A stretch of 64,000 nucleotides of DNA, taken from contig CAJOEN010000002.1 of NCBI GenBank assembly GCA_905233475.1, positions 27,311 to 91,310 on the forward strand. Reading direction: 5' to 3'. The notes beneath the pieces are model-generated. The model saw nothing but the letters and a program-made list of their open reading frames with translations, did no database searches and had not been told where the DNA came from. The DNA comes from an uncultured Bacteroidales bacterium. GTDB lineage: Bacteria > Bacteroidota > Bacteroidia > Bacteroidales > P3. Of this stretch, positions 44,785 to 53,106 are shown in pieces. Positions within the stretch are counted from its first letter, which is position 1; the number at the start of each line of letters is the position of its first letter. A program made the translations under genes and the position numbers.

Positions 44785-46428
44785 ATGAAAAAAACAGCAT
44801 TATTGTTAGTTACCGTTGCCACCGTAATTATGAGCGGTTGCGGAAATAAAAACACAGAACCTGCCACCGACGAGAAATCGGACATGCAGAAAAAAGTAGA
44901 GGAATTTGCCGAGGTTACCCTCACCACCGACCTCAGCGTGCTCAGCGAGAAGGAACGCCAGATGATTCCTATCTTCATCCAGATTGCCGAAGTTATGGAC
45001 GACCTTTTCTGGCAACAGACTTTCGGCGACAAGACCGTCCTCGACACTATCAGCGACACATGGATGAAAGAGTTCGCCATGATTAACTATGGTCCTTGGG
45101 AACGCCTGAACAGCAACAAACCTTTCGTTCCCGGCTATGGCGAGAAACCGCAGGGCGCCTGCTTCTATCCCACCGACATGACCAAAGAGGAGTTCGAAGG
45201 TCTTGCTGACAACAAGAAGACGAGTCTCTACACTATCCTTCGCCGCAACGACAAAGACCAACTGGAAGTGATTCCCTACCACGAGGCATACAAGGAACAG
45301 CTTGCCAAGGTTGATTCCCTTATGGGCGAAGCTATAGCCCTGGCCGAAAATGCCGGACTCAAAAAATACCTCACCGAACGTCGCAAGGCTTTCCAAACCG
45401 ACGAATACTACAACAGCGACATCGCTTGGATGGACATGAAAGACGGTCTTATCGACTTTGTTGTCGGTCCTATCGAAAACTACGAGGACGAGCTTTTCGG
45501 CTACAAAGCCGCCTACGAAGCTTTCATCCTTGTTAAGGACAAGAAATGGAGCGACGACCTTGCCAAATTCACCAAAATGTTGCCTGAATTGCAGAAAGAT
45601 CTGCCCTGCGACCCCAAATACAAAAAAGAACTCCCGGGCACCGACTCCGACCTCAACGTTTACGACGTTATCTACTACGCCGGCGACTGCAACTCGGCAA
45701 GCAAGACTATCGCTATCAACCTGCCCAACGACGAGAAAGTGCACGTGAAAAAAGGCACCCGTCGCCTGCAGCTGAAAAACGCCATGAAAGCCAAATTCGA
45801 CAACATTCTGCTGCCCATCTCCAACCTGCTTATCGACGAGTCGCAGATTGACAACGTTACCTTCGACGCTTTCTTCAGCAACGTTACTTTCCACGAAGTT
45901 GCCCACGGTCTCGGCGTTAAAAACACCGTCACCAAAAATGAAGGACTCCGCGTGGCTCTGAAAGAACAGTACAGCGCTTGGGAAGAAGGCAAAGCCGACA
46001 TCCTCGGCCTTTACATGGTGCAAAGCCTCATCGAAAAAGGCGAAATTACCAACATCACTGTTGAGGACGCTTACGTAACCTTCATAGCCGGACTGCTCCG
46101 CTCCGTGCGTTTTGGTGCAGGCGAAGCTCATGGTCAAGCCAACATGATGTGTTTCAACTATTTCGAAGATAACGGTGCTTTCGAACGCACAATAGAAGGC
46201 AAGTACAAAGTAAATATGGAGAAAGCCCGGGAAGCCCTAAAAGGCTGGGCAGCCAAGATACTGCAAGTGGAAGGCGACGGCGATTACGAAGGTGCCAAAG
46301 CCTATCGTGCCGAACACGGTGTGGTTCGTCCCGCCCTGCAGGAAAGCCTCGACAAAATCTCCGAAGCCAACATACCCGTTGATATCCGTTACAACCAAGG
46401 CATGAAAGCCCTTGGTTTGGAAAAATAA
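44785..46428 (+). CDS. M49-like zinc metallopeptidase lipoprotein
   Basis: Predicted zinc peptidase anchored in the envelope. It has 547 residues; the lipobox is VIMSGC with Cys19. The zinc site is H370-E-V-A-H374-G followed by E400-E-G-K-A-D405, matching the layout of the dipeptidyl-peptidase III/NUDT3-like M49 branch. The classical M49 motif is HExxGH, with one residue more between the ligands; here it is HExxH. Codon use appears strongly biased (many C-ending codons), which suggests high expression. Flanked by its own promoter and a strong terminator. Substrate unknown. Confidence 0.82.
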   Translation: MKKTALLLVTVATVIMSGCGNKNTEPATDEKSDMQKKVEEFAEVTLTTDLSVLSEKERQMIPIFIQIAEVMDDLFWQQTFGDKTVLDTISDTWMKEFAMINYGPWERLNSNKPFVPGYGEKPQGACFYPTDMTKEEFEGLADNKKTSLYTILRRNDKDQLEVIPYHEAYKEQLAKVDSLMGEAIALAENAGLKKYLTERRKAFQTDEYYNSDIAWMDMKDGLIDFVVGPIENYEDELFGYKAAYEAFILVKDKKWSDDLAKFTKMLPELQKDLPCDPKYKKELPGTDSDLNVYDVIYYAGDCNSASKTIAINLPNDEKVHVKKGTRRLQLKNAMKAKFDNILLPISNLLIDESQIDNVTFDAFFSNVTFHEVAHGLGVKNTVTKNEGLRVALKEQYSAWEEGKADILGLYMVQSLIEKGEITNITVEDAYVTFIAGLLRSVRFGAGEAHGQANMMCFNYFEDNGAFERTIEGKYKVNMEKAREALKGWAAKILQVEGDGDYEGAKAYRAEHGVVRPALQESLDKISEANIPVDIRYNQGMKALGLEK

Positions 46429-46456
46429 ATCGTTCAGCTTTTTGTTATCTGATATT

Positions 46457-46487
46457 AGAGAGCCACTTTTGTGGCTCTCTTTTTTGT
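46457..46487 (+). terminator. terminator after the M49-like gene
   Basis: AGAGAGCCAC (46457-46466) pairs with GTGGCTCTCT (46471-46480) around TTTT, followed by a T run. Confidence 0.9.
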
Positions 46488-46528
46488 TGCTTGCGTGAGA
46501 ACAAGTCCCTCCTTTTAAGGAAGTGAAG

Positions 46529-46547
46529 AAAAGTCCGGTGGACTTTT
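46529..46547. repeat. short palindrome with GGT loop
   Basis: AAAAGTCC-GGT-GGACTTTT, perfect 8-bp stem, in the 140-base region between the terminator and the converging TraR-like gene. A related palindrome with the same TCCGGTGGA core lies at 47831-47845. Confidence 0.6.
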
Positions 46548-46631
46548 CGATAGCGAAGCGTAGAACAACTTCTGTGGAGGGACTTCCAACCGGCACCTCC
46601 CAATTCCGCTCTCCTAATTCCGAACCAAATC

Positions 46632-47042
46632 CTAATTCCGGTTCGTTTTTTTCTGTTGTAGCTTGGCTTCAACCGACATGGTGGTGTGAGGCACAATGCG
46701 CAAACGCTCTTTAGGTATCAGTTTACCGGTAACCCTGCAAATACCGTAGGTCTTATTTTCGATTCGCACGAGGGCGGCCTCGAGGTCTTTCACAAATTTC
46801 TGCTGGCGTACGGCTTGCCTTGCGTTCTCCTCTTTGGAGCGAACTTCGCCACTGTCTTCCAGTAGTTTGAACGTGGGCGAGGTGTCGCTAACGTCATCGG
46901 CGGAATTTGCCACAGCCTCATTCAGTAGTTCGAGATTTTTTCTGGCTTTTTCGAGTTTCTTCTCGATTATCTCGCGAAATTCGGCCAACTCCTCGTCCGA
47001 GTAGCGGGTCTTGGTGTTTCTGGTATCTTCTGTTTCTGCCAT
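46632..47042 (-). CDS. TraR/DksA-family protein, Bacteroidota type
   Basis: Probable RNA-polymerase secondary-channel regulator of the DksA/TraR type. It has 136 residues: a long helical hairpin (about 15-100) and a C-terminal finger region YGICRVTGKLIPKERL followed by RIVPHTTMSVEAK. Only one of the four zinc cysteines of DksA remains; this reduced form is typical of the Bacteroidota family. Its own promoter lies at 47120-47127. If it acts like DksA it would work with the ppGpp made by Rel at 57-59 kb. Confidence 0.88.
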   Translation of the reverse strand: MAETEDTRNTKTRYSDEELAEFREIIEKKLEKARKNLELLNEAVANSADDVSDTSPTFKLLEDSGEVRSKEENARQAVRQQKFVKDLEAALVRIENKTYGICRVTGKLIPKERLRIVPHTTMSVEAKLQQKKTNRN

Positions 47043-47119
47043 AGGAATGATGATTATGGTTTGATTATCAATATGTTAGTTTTGCATGCGGGATAAAATG
47101 TCATCCTGCTTGCTTTTTG

Positions 47120-47127
47120 CAAAAGTA
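47120..47127 (-). promoter_or_regulatory. -7 box of the TraR-like gene
   Basis: On the minus strand TACTTTTG followed by CAAAA, an exact match. Confidence 0.55.
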
Positions 47128-47184
47128 CGTTATTTTTTGAAAAAATTATATATTTATTGTGACGTATTATTTGTTTTTTATCAA

Positions 47185-47709
47185 CTAATTTTTCAGATAT
47201 ATGTCGATAAGGCCGTTGGGAGCGGTAACGGAAATGGTTTTGTTTGCCCTGTCCACATCGTCTATAAGCTGGTCGATTATCGGTAGCAGAATTTCCGTTC
47301 CATTGTTGGTAATTTGGAAGAGCGGTTGTGCCGGGAAGTCTATAACCGAGGCTACGGTGCCTATGTCCCCCTTTTGGCTGTCCACCACGCGGAAGCCTAT
47401 TATTTCGTGAAAATAGAATTTCTTTCCGGTGAGTTTTGGTAACAGTTCCAAAGGAAGGTACAGTTCGCAACCGATAAGGGCGAGGGATTCTTCGCGGTTT
47501 ATGCCTTCGAACCTGACGGTGGCCTTGTTGCCGTTTATGCGTATGCTTTCGATGAAATATGGCACAAGATGGTTTTTCACCTCGACGAATACGGAGTCGA
47601 GCGAGGCGTAGTAGGAGGGTTCGTCCACATCGAGGAAAAACACCACCTCGCCTTTCAGTCCTACTGGTTTGGTTATTTTGCCGAGGTTGAAACAGTCTTT
47701 TTTGTCCAT
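47185..47709 (-). CDS. rimM: ribosome maturation factor RimM
   Basis: Assists maturation of the 30S head by binding S19. It has 174 residues, normal length. N-terminal beta-barrel domain (LGKITKPVGLKGEV), C-terminal PRC-barrel (FYFHEIIGFRVVD, FPAQPLFQITNNGTEILLPII). Lies downstream of rpsP on the same strand, a widely conserved neighbourhood, but a terminator separates them and a -7 box lies at 47775-47782. Confidence 0.94.
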   Translation of the reverse strand: MDKKDCFNLGKITKPVGLKGEVVFFLDVDEPSYYASLDSVFVEVKNHLVPYFIESIRINGNKATVRFEGINREESLALIGCELYLPLELLPKLTGKKFYFHEIIGFRVVDSQKGDIGTVASVIDFPAQPLFQITNNGTEILLPIIDQLIDDVDRANKTISVTAPNGLIDIYLKN

Positions 47710-47774
47710 CGTTCTTACATATTATACAATTTCTATTTTTTTATTCCCCCTTTTCGCCTTCGGCGAACGAAATA

Positions 47775-47782
47775 CAAATTTA
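47775..47782 (-). promoter_or_regulatory. possible -7 box of rimM
   Basis: TAAATTTG on the minus strand, an exact TAnnTTTG match about 65 bases before the rimM ATG. Confidence 0.4.
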
Positions 47783-47883
47783 TTAGTGAACGCCTTTGAG
47801 TTTTTATCTAATGCTGTGAATAAATCTTGTAAATCCGGTGGATTTTTTCCTGCCTAAGGCAGAAAGCTATTTGCCGTAACCAT

Positions 47884-47921
47884 AAAAAATAGCGGATAAA
47901 ACGTTTTTATCCGCTATTTTA
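47884..47921 (-). terminator. terminator after rpsP
   Basis: AAAAATAGCGGATAAA pairs with TTTATCCGCTATTTTT-type sequence across AACG: a stem of about 16 bp. Flanking A and T runs allow use in both directions. Confidence 0.85.
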
Positions 47922-47939
47922 TGTTTGCCGTTTATAAGT

Positions 47940-48506
47940 TTATTCTTGTGCCGGAGTTTCTTCGGCCGGTTGTTCTGTAGCGGCTTCGGTTTCGGCGTCA
48001 GCCTCTGCTTCGGCTGCTGCTTTGGCCTGAGCTTCGGCTTCAGCGGCGGCGGCTTTCTTGGCGGCTACTGCTGCTGCTTTGGCTTCGTTGGCTTTGGCTT
48101 CGGCTTCTAAACGTGTCTTTTTGGCGTTGCGAGCTTCGGTTTCCAAGCTATTGCGTTTGCTGTTTATCTTGGCTTCTTTTTCCTCAAGCCATTTGTTGAA
48201 TTTCGCGTCGGCCTGTTCTTGGCTGATAGCTCCTTTTTCCACACCTATCTGGAGGTGGCGTTTCAGAAGCGCACCTTTGTACGACATAATGCGGCGAACA
48301 GTGTCGCTGGGCTGGGCTCCGTTTTTGAGCCAATTTACGGCGCTGTCGATGTTGAGAGTTATCTCAGCTGGGTTTTTCATGGGATTGTAGGTTCCCAGTT
48401 TCTCGATGAATTTTCCGTCTCGTGGTGCACGACCATCCGCAACTACTATGTGATAAAAAGGTTGATTCTTTTTACCATGACGTTGCAATCTTATTCTTGC
48501 TGGCAT
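47940..48506 (-). CDS. rpsP: 30S ribosomal protein S16 with Ala/Glu-rich C-terminal extension
   Basis: Small-subunit protein needed for 30S assembly. The conserved S16 domain is at 1-85 ([21 protein letters not shown]). At 188 residues the protein is about twice the E. coli length. The extension (about 105-188) is Ala, Glu and Lys rich and likely helical or disordered. Extended S16 proteins are usual in Bacteroidota. Strong promoter at 48561-48592. Confidence 0.95.
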   Translation of the reverse strand: MPARIRLQRHGKKNQPFYHIVVADGRAPRDGKFIEKLGTYNPMKNPAEITLNIDSAVNWLKNGAQPSDTVRRIMSYKGALLKRHLQIGVEKGAISQEQADAKFNKWLEEKEAKINSKRNSLETEARNAKKTRLEAEAKANEAKAAAVAAKKAAAAEAEAQAKAAAEAEADAETEAATEQPAEETPAQE

Positions 48507-48560
48507 AATTTATTATGTTTTAATTGTTTAAGTTATTTTCTGTTTTAAACTTGCAGTTTG

Positions 48561-48592
48561 CAAAGATAGTGATTTTTTCTTGTTCTACCAAA
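48561..48592 (-). promoter_or_regulatory. promoter of rpsP
   Basis: On the minus strand TTTG (complement of 48589-48592), 20-base spacer, TATCTTTG (complement of 48561-48568) followed by CAAACTG. Both elements fit. Confidence 0.7.
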
Positions 48593-48618
48593 TTTTCCTC
48601 GAAAATTGGATGATTTTT

Positions 48619-49041
48619 TTATTTTTTTTCCATAAAACTTTCCACAGCCAAACGGTATCCCTGCAGTCCTAATCCGGTTATGCAACCACGGCATACTGGA
48701 GCGAGGAGCAAGGTTTGGCGGAAATCCTCGCGGGCGAACACATTGCTTATATGTACTTCTACGGCGGGTGCGGATACTGCCGACAAAGCGTCGCGAATGG
48801 CCACCGAGGTGTGGGAGTAGCCGCCGGCGTTTATTATTATGCCGTCGCAGGAAAAGCCCACAGAATGGATTTTGTCCACAATCTCGCCTTCGATATTGCT
48901 TTGGAAATAAGATAGTTCCACCTCGGGGAAATCGGCTTTCAGTGTCTCGAAAAAGCTTTCGAAACTCTCGTTGCCGTAGATGTGGGGCTCGCGTTTGCCC
49001 AACATGTTTAGGTTGGGACCGTTGATAACGGTTAGTTTCAT
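48619..49041 (-). CDS. aroQ: 3-dehydroquinate dehydratase, type II
   Basis: Third step of the shikimate pathway. It has 140 residues, normal for the dodecameric type II enzyme. Motifs: NGPNLNMLGKREPHIYG, ESFFETL, INAGGYSHTSVAIRD and EVHISNVFAREDFR. Follows lpxD by 45 bases on the same strand. Confidence 0.95.
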   Translation of the reverse strand: MKLTVINGPNLNMLGKREPHIYGNESFESFFETLKADFPEVELSYFQSNIEGEIVDKIHSVGFSCDGIIINAGGYSHTSVAIRDALSAVSAPAVEVHISNVFAREDFRQTLLLAPVCRGCITGLGLQGYRLAVESFMEKK

Positions 49042-49086
49042 TTTTTGTTGGGTACTTTTTACTGCTGTTTGGTTTGCGAAAAACCT

Positions 49087-50112
49087 TTATTTGTCGTTGA
49101 TTTTTTTCTCTAAATCGGCTATACGCTTGGCCATTTCCTCCAATTTGCGTTCGTAAACGTAAATTTTGCGCATTTTGTCGATGGGCAGTGCCGGCGAGCC
49201 AAGCATTATGCTGTTGGATTGTACTGCTTTTGTTACTCCCGACTGTGCGGCTATGGTAACGTTGTCGCCAACTTCGATGTGTCCCACAATGCCCACTTGT
49301 CCGGCCATTATGCAGTTTTTTCCTATTTTCGACGAGCCGGCCACACCGCTTTGTGAGGCCATGGCGGTGTTTTCTCCTACCACCACGTTGTGTGCTATCT
49401 GGCAAAGGTTGTCTAGTTTTACCCCTTTGTGGACGATGGTGGAGCCTAATGTGGCACGGTCGATACAGGTGTTGGCACCAATTTCCACATTGTCTTCGAT
49501 AATTACGTTACCGATTTGAGCTATTTTGTCGTAGCCACCCTCGGCTTTCGGCGCAAAACCGAATCCGTCGGCACCTATCACGGCTCCCGAGTGCAGAATG
49601 CAGTTGTTGCCTATCATGTTGTTGCAATACACTTTGACCCCGGCAAAAAGTGTCGTGTTTTTGCCAATCTGTGCATTGTCGCCCAAGTAGGTTTGGGGAT
49701 ATATCTTTGAGTTGTCGCCTATTACAACGTTTTCGCCTATATATGCAAATTCACCAATGTAGCAGTTCTCGCCGATCCTTGCCGAAGGGTGTATGAACGC
49801 CAATTGCGAAATCCCGCCCTTATTCTGTTGAATATCGTTGTACATGCTAAGTAGTTGTGCGAAAGCCATATATGCATTGTTTACGCGTATCAGGGTGGTG
49901 TGCACTGGTTGTTCGGCCACAAAATCTTTGTTTACTATAACTATTGAGGCTTGTGTCTGGTAGATATAGTGGGTGTATTTGGGGTTGGCCAGAAACGAAA
50001 GTCCGCCTTTCTCGCCCTCTTCAATCTTACATAGTTTATAAACTTCGGCTTTGGGGTCTCCTTCCACCACTCCGCCAAGTTTTTGTGCTATTTGTTGTGC
50101 TTCGAATTTCAT
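49087..50112 (-). CDS. lpxD: UDP-3-O-acylglucosamine N-acyltransferase
   Basis: Third step of lipid A synthesis. It has 341 residues: N-terminal uridine-binding domain (1-100), then a left-handed beta-helix of hexapeptide repeats (about 105-300) with the catalytic His in [12 protein letters not shown], and a C-terminal helix. lpxA and fabZ are not adjacent. Together with lptC upstream it shows that the cell makes and exports lipopolysaccharide. Confidence 0.95.
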   Translation of the reverse strand: MKFEAQQIAQKLGGVVEGDPKAEVYKLCKIEEGEKGGLSFLANPKYTHYIYQTQASIVIVNKDFVAEQPVHTTLIRVNNAYMAFAQLLSMYNDIQQNKGGISQLAFIHPSARIGENCYIGEFAYIGENVVIGDNSKIYPQTYLGDNAQIGKNTTLFAGVKVYCNNMIGNNCILHSGAVIGADGFGFAPKAEGGYDKIAQIGNVIIEDNVEIGANTCIDRATLGSTIVHKGVKLDNLCQIAHNVVVGENTAMASQSGVAGSSKIGKNCIMAGQVGIVGHIEVGDNVTIAAQSGVTKAVQSNSIMLGSPALPIDKMRKIYVYERKLEEMAKRIADLEKKINDK

Positions 50113-50167
50113 TGATGCGTTGTTTTTCAGATACTTGCACTTGCAAAATGTTAAACATTACGATTTG

Positions 50168-50175
50168 CAAATATA
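50168..50175 (-). promoter_or_regulatory. possible -7 box of lpxD-aroQ
   Basis: On the minus strand TATATTTG followed by CAAATCG, an exact match, 55 bases before the lpxD ATG. Confidence 0.45.
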
Positions 50176-50183
50176 CTTATTAT

Positions 50184-51116
50184 TTATTGAACAACCAAAT
50201 AAGGTTTTATTTTTTCGAAAGTTTCCGGGTAAATAAGCTTGGTTTTGAGCAGGTCGTTTACGGTGGCGAACTTGGCAGTTCTTTCGCGGTAGTTTACAAT
50301 GGCTTTGGCTTGATAGTAGTCGAGATAGGGGTGCCGTTTTAGTTGGTCTATTGTGGCGGTGTTGAGGTTTATTTTTCGTATCTCGTCGCTGTCGATGATG
50401 ATGTGTGGTGCCACTTTTTCGTACAACTCCTGTGTAAAGCCGTAAACTTCGAGCAGCTGTTCGGGTTTGCAGAAACCGCCCAGACGTTCGCGGTATTTCA
50501 CAATGCGTTTGGCGTATCCGCTACCTATGCCGCGAAGTTCTTTTAAGTCGTTGGTGTCGGCGGTGTTAAGCTCCATCTTCTTTGTGTCGGTAGTGCGGGC
50601 TGTGCTCGAGGTGGTGCATTCGTATGTACGCTCCCTTTCGGGTAGTTTTTCTATAACAATATATGGTTCAAGTATTTGGAAGTCGTCTTCATCGATGAAG
50701 AAAATCTTTTTCAAGTCTTCTTTTTTACGGAACACTCCGCCCTTATTGCGATAATTTTCAATGGCTTGCGCCTGTTTTTGGCTGTAGCCCATCTTTACCC
50801 AACCTTCCGCCGTTAGGGTGTTGGGGTCGAAATTGAAAGGTGTCAATTTCCTGCCGAAAGAGCGGTTTTGGGTATTATTGTTGAAATAACGGAAATCATT
50901 GGAATCAAAGCCGTTCGATATGCTGTCTTTGTATTGTACTATAGTTTTTTCGAAATCGCTGAAATCCGCCGTCCCGCTCTTGTGTTTCATCACCATAGGC
51001 CGTAATATAAAAAAGACGATTGCTACGGTGAGCATGGATAGAAGTATGAAGAACCCACGTTTTTCGGATTGCGAGAAATGCATGAATGCCGGATTGCGAG
51101 GGTCGTCCTTGCTCAT
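50184..51116 (-). CDS. membrane-anchored helix-hairpin-helix protein (ComEA-like)
   Basis: Predicted DNA-binding envelope protein of 310 residues from the ATG at 51114-51116 (MSKDDPRNPAFMHF). A longer frame would overlap lptC. One membrane helix (about 21-40), then three HhH-type segments: FDPNTLTAEGWVKMGYS (about 98-155), LNTADTNDLKELRGIGSGYAKRI (about 185-235) and LNTATIDQLKRHPYLDYYQAKAI (about 255-310). The pattern LN-T-A-[DT]-x-x-x-L is that of ComEA. Whether it takes part in DNA uptake is unknown. Confidence 0.87.
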   Translation of the reverse strand: MSKDDPRNPAFMHFSQSEKRGFFILLSMLTVAIVFFILRPMVMKHKSGTADFSDFEKTIVQYKDSISNGFDSNDFRYFNNNTQNRSFGRKLTPFNFDPNTLTAEGWVKMGYSQKQAQAIENYRNKGGVFRKKEDLKKIFFIDEDDFQILEPYIVIEKLPERERTYECTTSSTARTTDTKKMELNTADTNDLKELRGIGSGYAKRIVKYRERLGGFCKPEQLLEVYGFTQELYEKVAPHIIIDSDEIRKINLNTATIDQLKRHPYLDYYQAKAIVNYRERTAKFATVNDLLKTKLIYPETFEKIKPYLVVQ

Positions 51117-51127
51117 GATGGTTGGGT

Positions 51128-51730
51128 TTAGTCGGTTGCCTCTTGTTCGTTTTCTGTTTCCTCGTCGTCCCATTCTATGGTTCCGCGTTGGCGCAGAATT
51201 ATGGGGTTTTCAAGTTTTTCGTCGGACACAAAGCCGTCGCCGTAGGTTACACGCTGGCCGTTTACCGACATAAGTGGGTGGTTGGAGAATATTTTTTTGT
51301 TGTTGCGGTCCCACACAAGGGTTTCCATATATGTGGTGTCGCCCGATTGGTAGTCTATTACAACAACGTTGTTGCGGGCTATTATTTGTTTGTTGCGTTC
51401 CCAGTCTATTGCGTATTTTGCCGAGAGCGAGGATTTTATCTTTTTGTCGGTGTCGTAGAAATCGAGGCGAATGCCTTTCGGATATTCGGTGCGGGCTTTT
51501 TCGCCATCGAATTTGTGTATTTCGGGAGCTGTAATCCTCACCTGCACATCGCCGCTTTTGCTACGCAGTATCTCTGTGTTACTGAGGGTTTGTAGCGGTA
51601 TTTCTTTTTTGTCGAAGAACTTTATGTGGTTTATGTCGTTGCTGCACGACAGGGATAGCGATAAAAGCGACACAACCCCTGCCATTTGGAGGAGTTGTGC
51701 CACGTTGTGTATGTTTTTGTTGTGTGTCAC
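51128..51730 (-). CDS. lptC: LptC-type LPS export lipoprotein
   Basis: Periplasmic bridge component of the Lpt lipopolysaccharide transporter. It has 200 residues with a lipobox LSLSC (Cys29) and a beta-jellyroll (about 55-180) with KFDGEKARTEYPKGIRLDFYD and GQRVTYGDGF. The acidic C-terminal tail is unconserved. Starts 3 bases after the TPR gene stop. Bacteroidota LptC is lipid-anchored in this way. Confidence 0.88.
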   Translation of the reverse strand: MTHNKNIHNVAQLLQMAGVVSLLSLSLSCSNDINHIKFFDKKEIPLQTLSNTEILRSKSGDVQVRITAPEIHKFDGEKARTEYPKGIRLDFYDTDKKIKSSLSAKYAIDWERNKQIIARNNVVVIDYQSGDTTYMETLVWDRNNKKIFSNHPLMSVNGQRVTYGDGFVSDEKLENPIILRQRGTIEWDDEETENEQEATD

Positions 51731-51733
51731 GGT

Positions 51734-53062
51734 TTAGTTGCGTGTTCTTACGGTGGTTGTCTCGCCTATCCATCCGCCCACGTAGAACGATTGTCCATCT
51801 ATTATGTTTTCCATGAAGGCGTCGGTTTTCTTTGGGAAATGTGCTGAGTATGTGCCTATAAATTTGCTGGCACGTTCCTGTATTTCAGGCGAATTATCAA
51901 CGTTGCGAGCTTTTACGGCTTTATCAACAGCCGCCCAGTATGCCACACGTTTCATTACGGGGCTGTCGCCGCAACACGAACCTGCCGACGCTGCGTAGAG
52001 GTTGGCTATTATCATATAAGGTTCGCCCGATGTGGGGTCGAGGTTGGCGGCTTTGTATGCGGCGCTGCGCGAGGCGGCGTAGCTGTGTGCTGCAGAGTAG
52101 GCGTTGGCCAGACGTATGTAGGCTTTGTATTTGTCCTTGTCCTCGGTAAGGTTGTTTGCGGCTTCTTGGAAGTATTCAGCGGCTTTGGAGTATTGCTTTT
52201 TAGCAAAGTTGAGGTTGCCCATAAGATAGGCTGTTTGTGGGCTGGGGGCAAGTTTGTGCAGCTGCTCGGTGGCGTTGAAATAGAGTTGGGACTCCATGCA
52301 TTTTTTGGATTCGAGCAGGTTGCATATCTTTCTAAGTAACAGTGTGTCTTCGGGATTTGCCTCGAATTTCTTGGTGAAAATCTCATCTAATTTGTCGCAA
52401 GTGGCGTAGGGTGCGAACAGGGCTTCTATGTTGGCTATACATGGGTTGATTTTTTCGGCGTTGTTGGGATTGTCGGCCAACTGTTTGTCCAACAGGGTGC
52501 TTGCGGTGTTGTAGTTGTCCACGATAAGGTCTATGTCGGCTTTTTTTGCCACTGTAACGTATGTTATTGTAGCTTCGAAATATTTCAGTATGTAGTTGGC
52601 AGGAACTTTTTCCTTACCTGCTGCTATTGCTTCGGCATAGATGGGGTAGTAGGTTTCCACGGCCTTTTTGCCTCTGTAGGTCTCTATGTCGGCGGCTTTA
52701 CGTGCTTTGTTTGTGCCTTCGTCGCCAAAATACTGTATGCGAATGTCGTAAAGTGCGAACAACTCTTCTATCAGAGTGTCGCGGCGTGCGGGGGTGATGT
52801 CCTTTTTGGCTATAAGGTTTTTAAGGATTGTTACTCCGCGTATATAGGCGTTTTCGCTGCTTTGCGGACAGTTGGTTATTATCTCCTTCCAAGGAGAATA
52901 GGCACTTTCGTAATCTTTTTGTTTGTAAAAGTCGCCGTACACCGATATGTTTTGTATGCATTTGATACTATCTTCGGGGGTTGCGCCGTATTTTTGGGCG
53001 TTGGCGTTGATCGGGAGCAGTGAAGCGGCGAATGCCAGTCCTATGAATGATAATTTTTTCAT
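51734..53062 (-). CDS. secreted TPR-repeat protein
   Basis: Exported 442-residue protein; signal peptide 1-22 (ending INANAQ). TPR-like helical repeats are clearest at about 270-360 (AYLMGNLNFAKKQYSKAAEYF, KAYIRLANAYSAAHSYAASR). A conserved SCCGDSP segment lies near 375. No enzymatic motif. Located between an outer-membrane protein and lptC, so an envelope assembly role is plausible but unproven. Confidence 0.82.
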   Translation of the reverse strand: MKKLSFIGLAFAASLLPINANAQKYGATPEDSIKCIQNISVYGDFYKQKDYESAYSPWKEIITNCPQSSENAYIRGVTILKNLIAKKDITPARRDTLIEELFALYDIRIQYFGDEGTNKARKAADIETYRGKKAVETYYPIYAEAIAAGKEKVPANYILKYFEATITYVTVAKKADIDLIVDNYNTASTLLDKQLADNPNNAEKINPCIANIEALFAPYATCDKLDEIFTKKFEANPEDTLLLRKICNLLESKKCMESQLYFNATEQLHKLAPSPQTAYLMGNLNFAKKQYSKAAEYFQEAANNLTEDKDKYKAYIRLANAYSAAHSYAASRSAAYKAANLDPTSGEPYMIIANLYAASAGSCCGDSPVMKRVAYWAAVDKAVKARNVDNSPEIQERASKFIGTYSAHFPKKTDAFMENIIDGQSFYVGGWIGETTTVRTRN

Positions 53063-53106
53063 TTTATTTATGCGTTATAATATTATTTTTTTGTTTGTAA
53101 CTGTTT

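Larger units (their letters stand above)
47710..47939 (-). other. rpsP-rimM intergenic region with several hairpins
   Basis: Contains TTCGCC-TTC-GGCGAA (47753-47767), AAATCC-GGT-GGATTT (47831-47845) directly followed by CTGCCTAAGGCAG (47850-47862), and the rpsP terminator (47884-47921). On the minus strand TAAATTTG at 47775-47782 may be a rimM promoter. Confidence 0.55.

Noticed and set aside
44806-46137. 443-codon frame antisense to the M49-like gene
   Set aside because: Produced by the strong third-position C bias of the real gene; Phe/Val-rich product with no motif.
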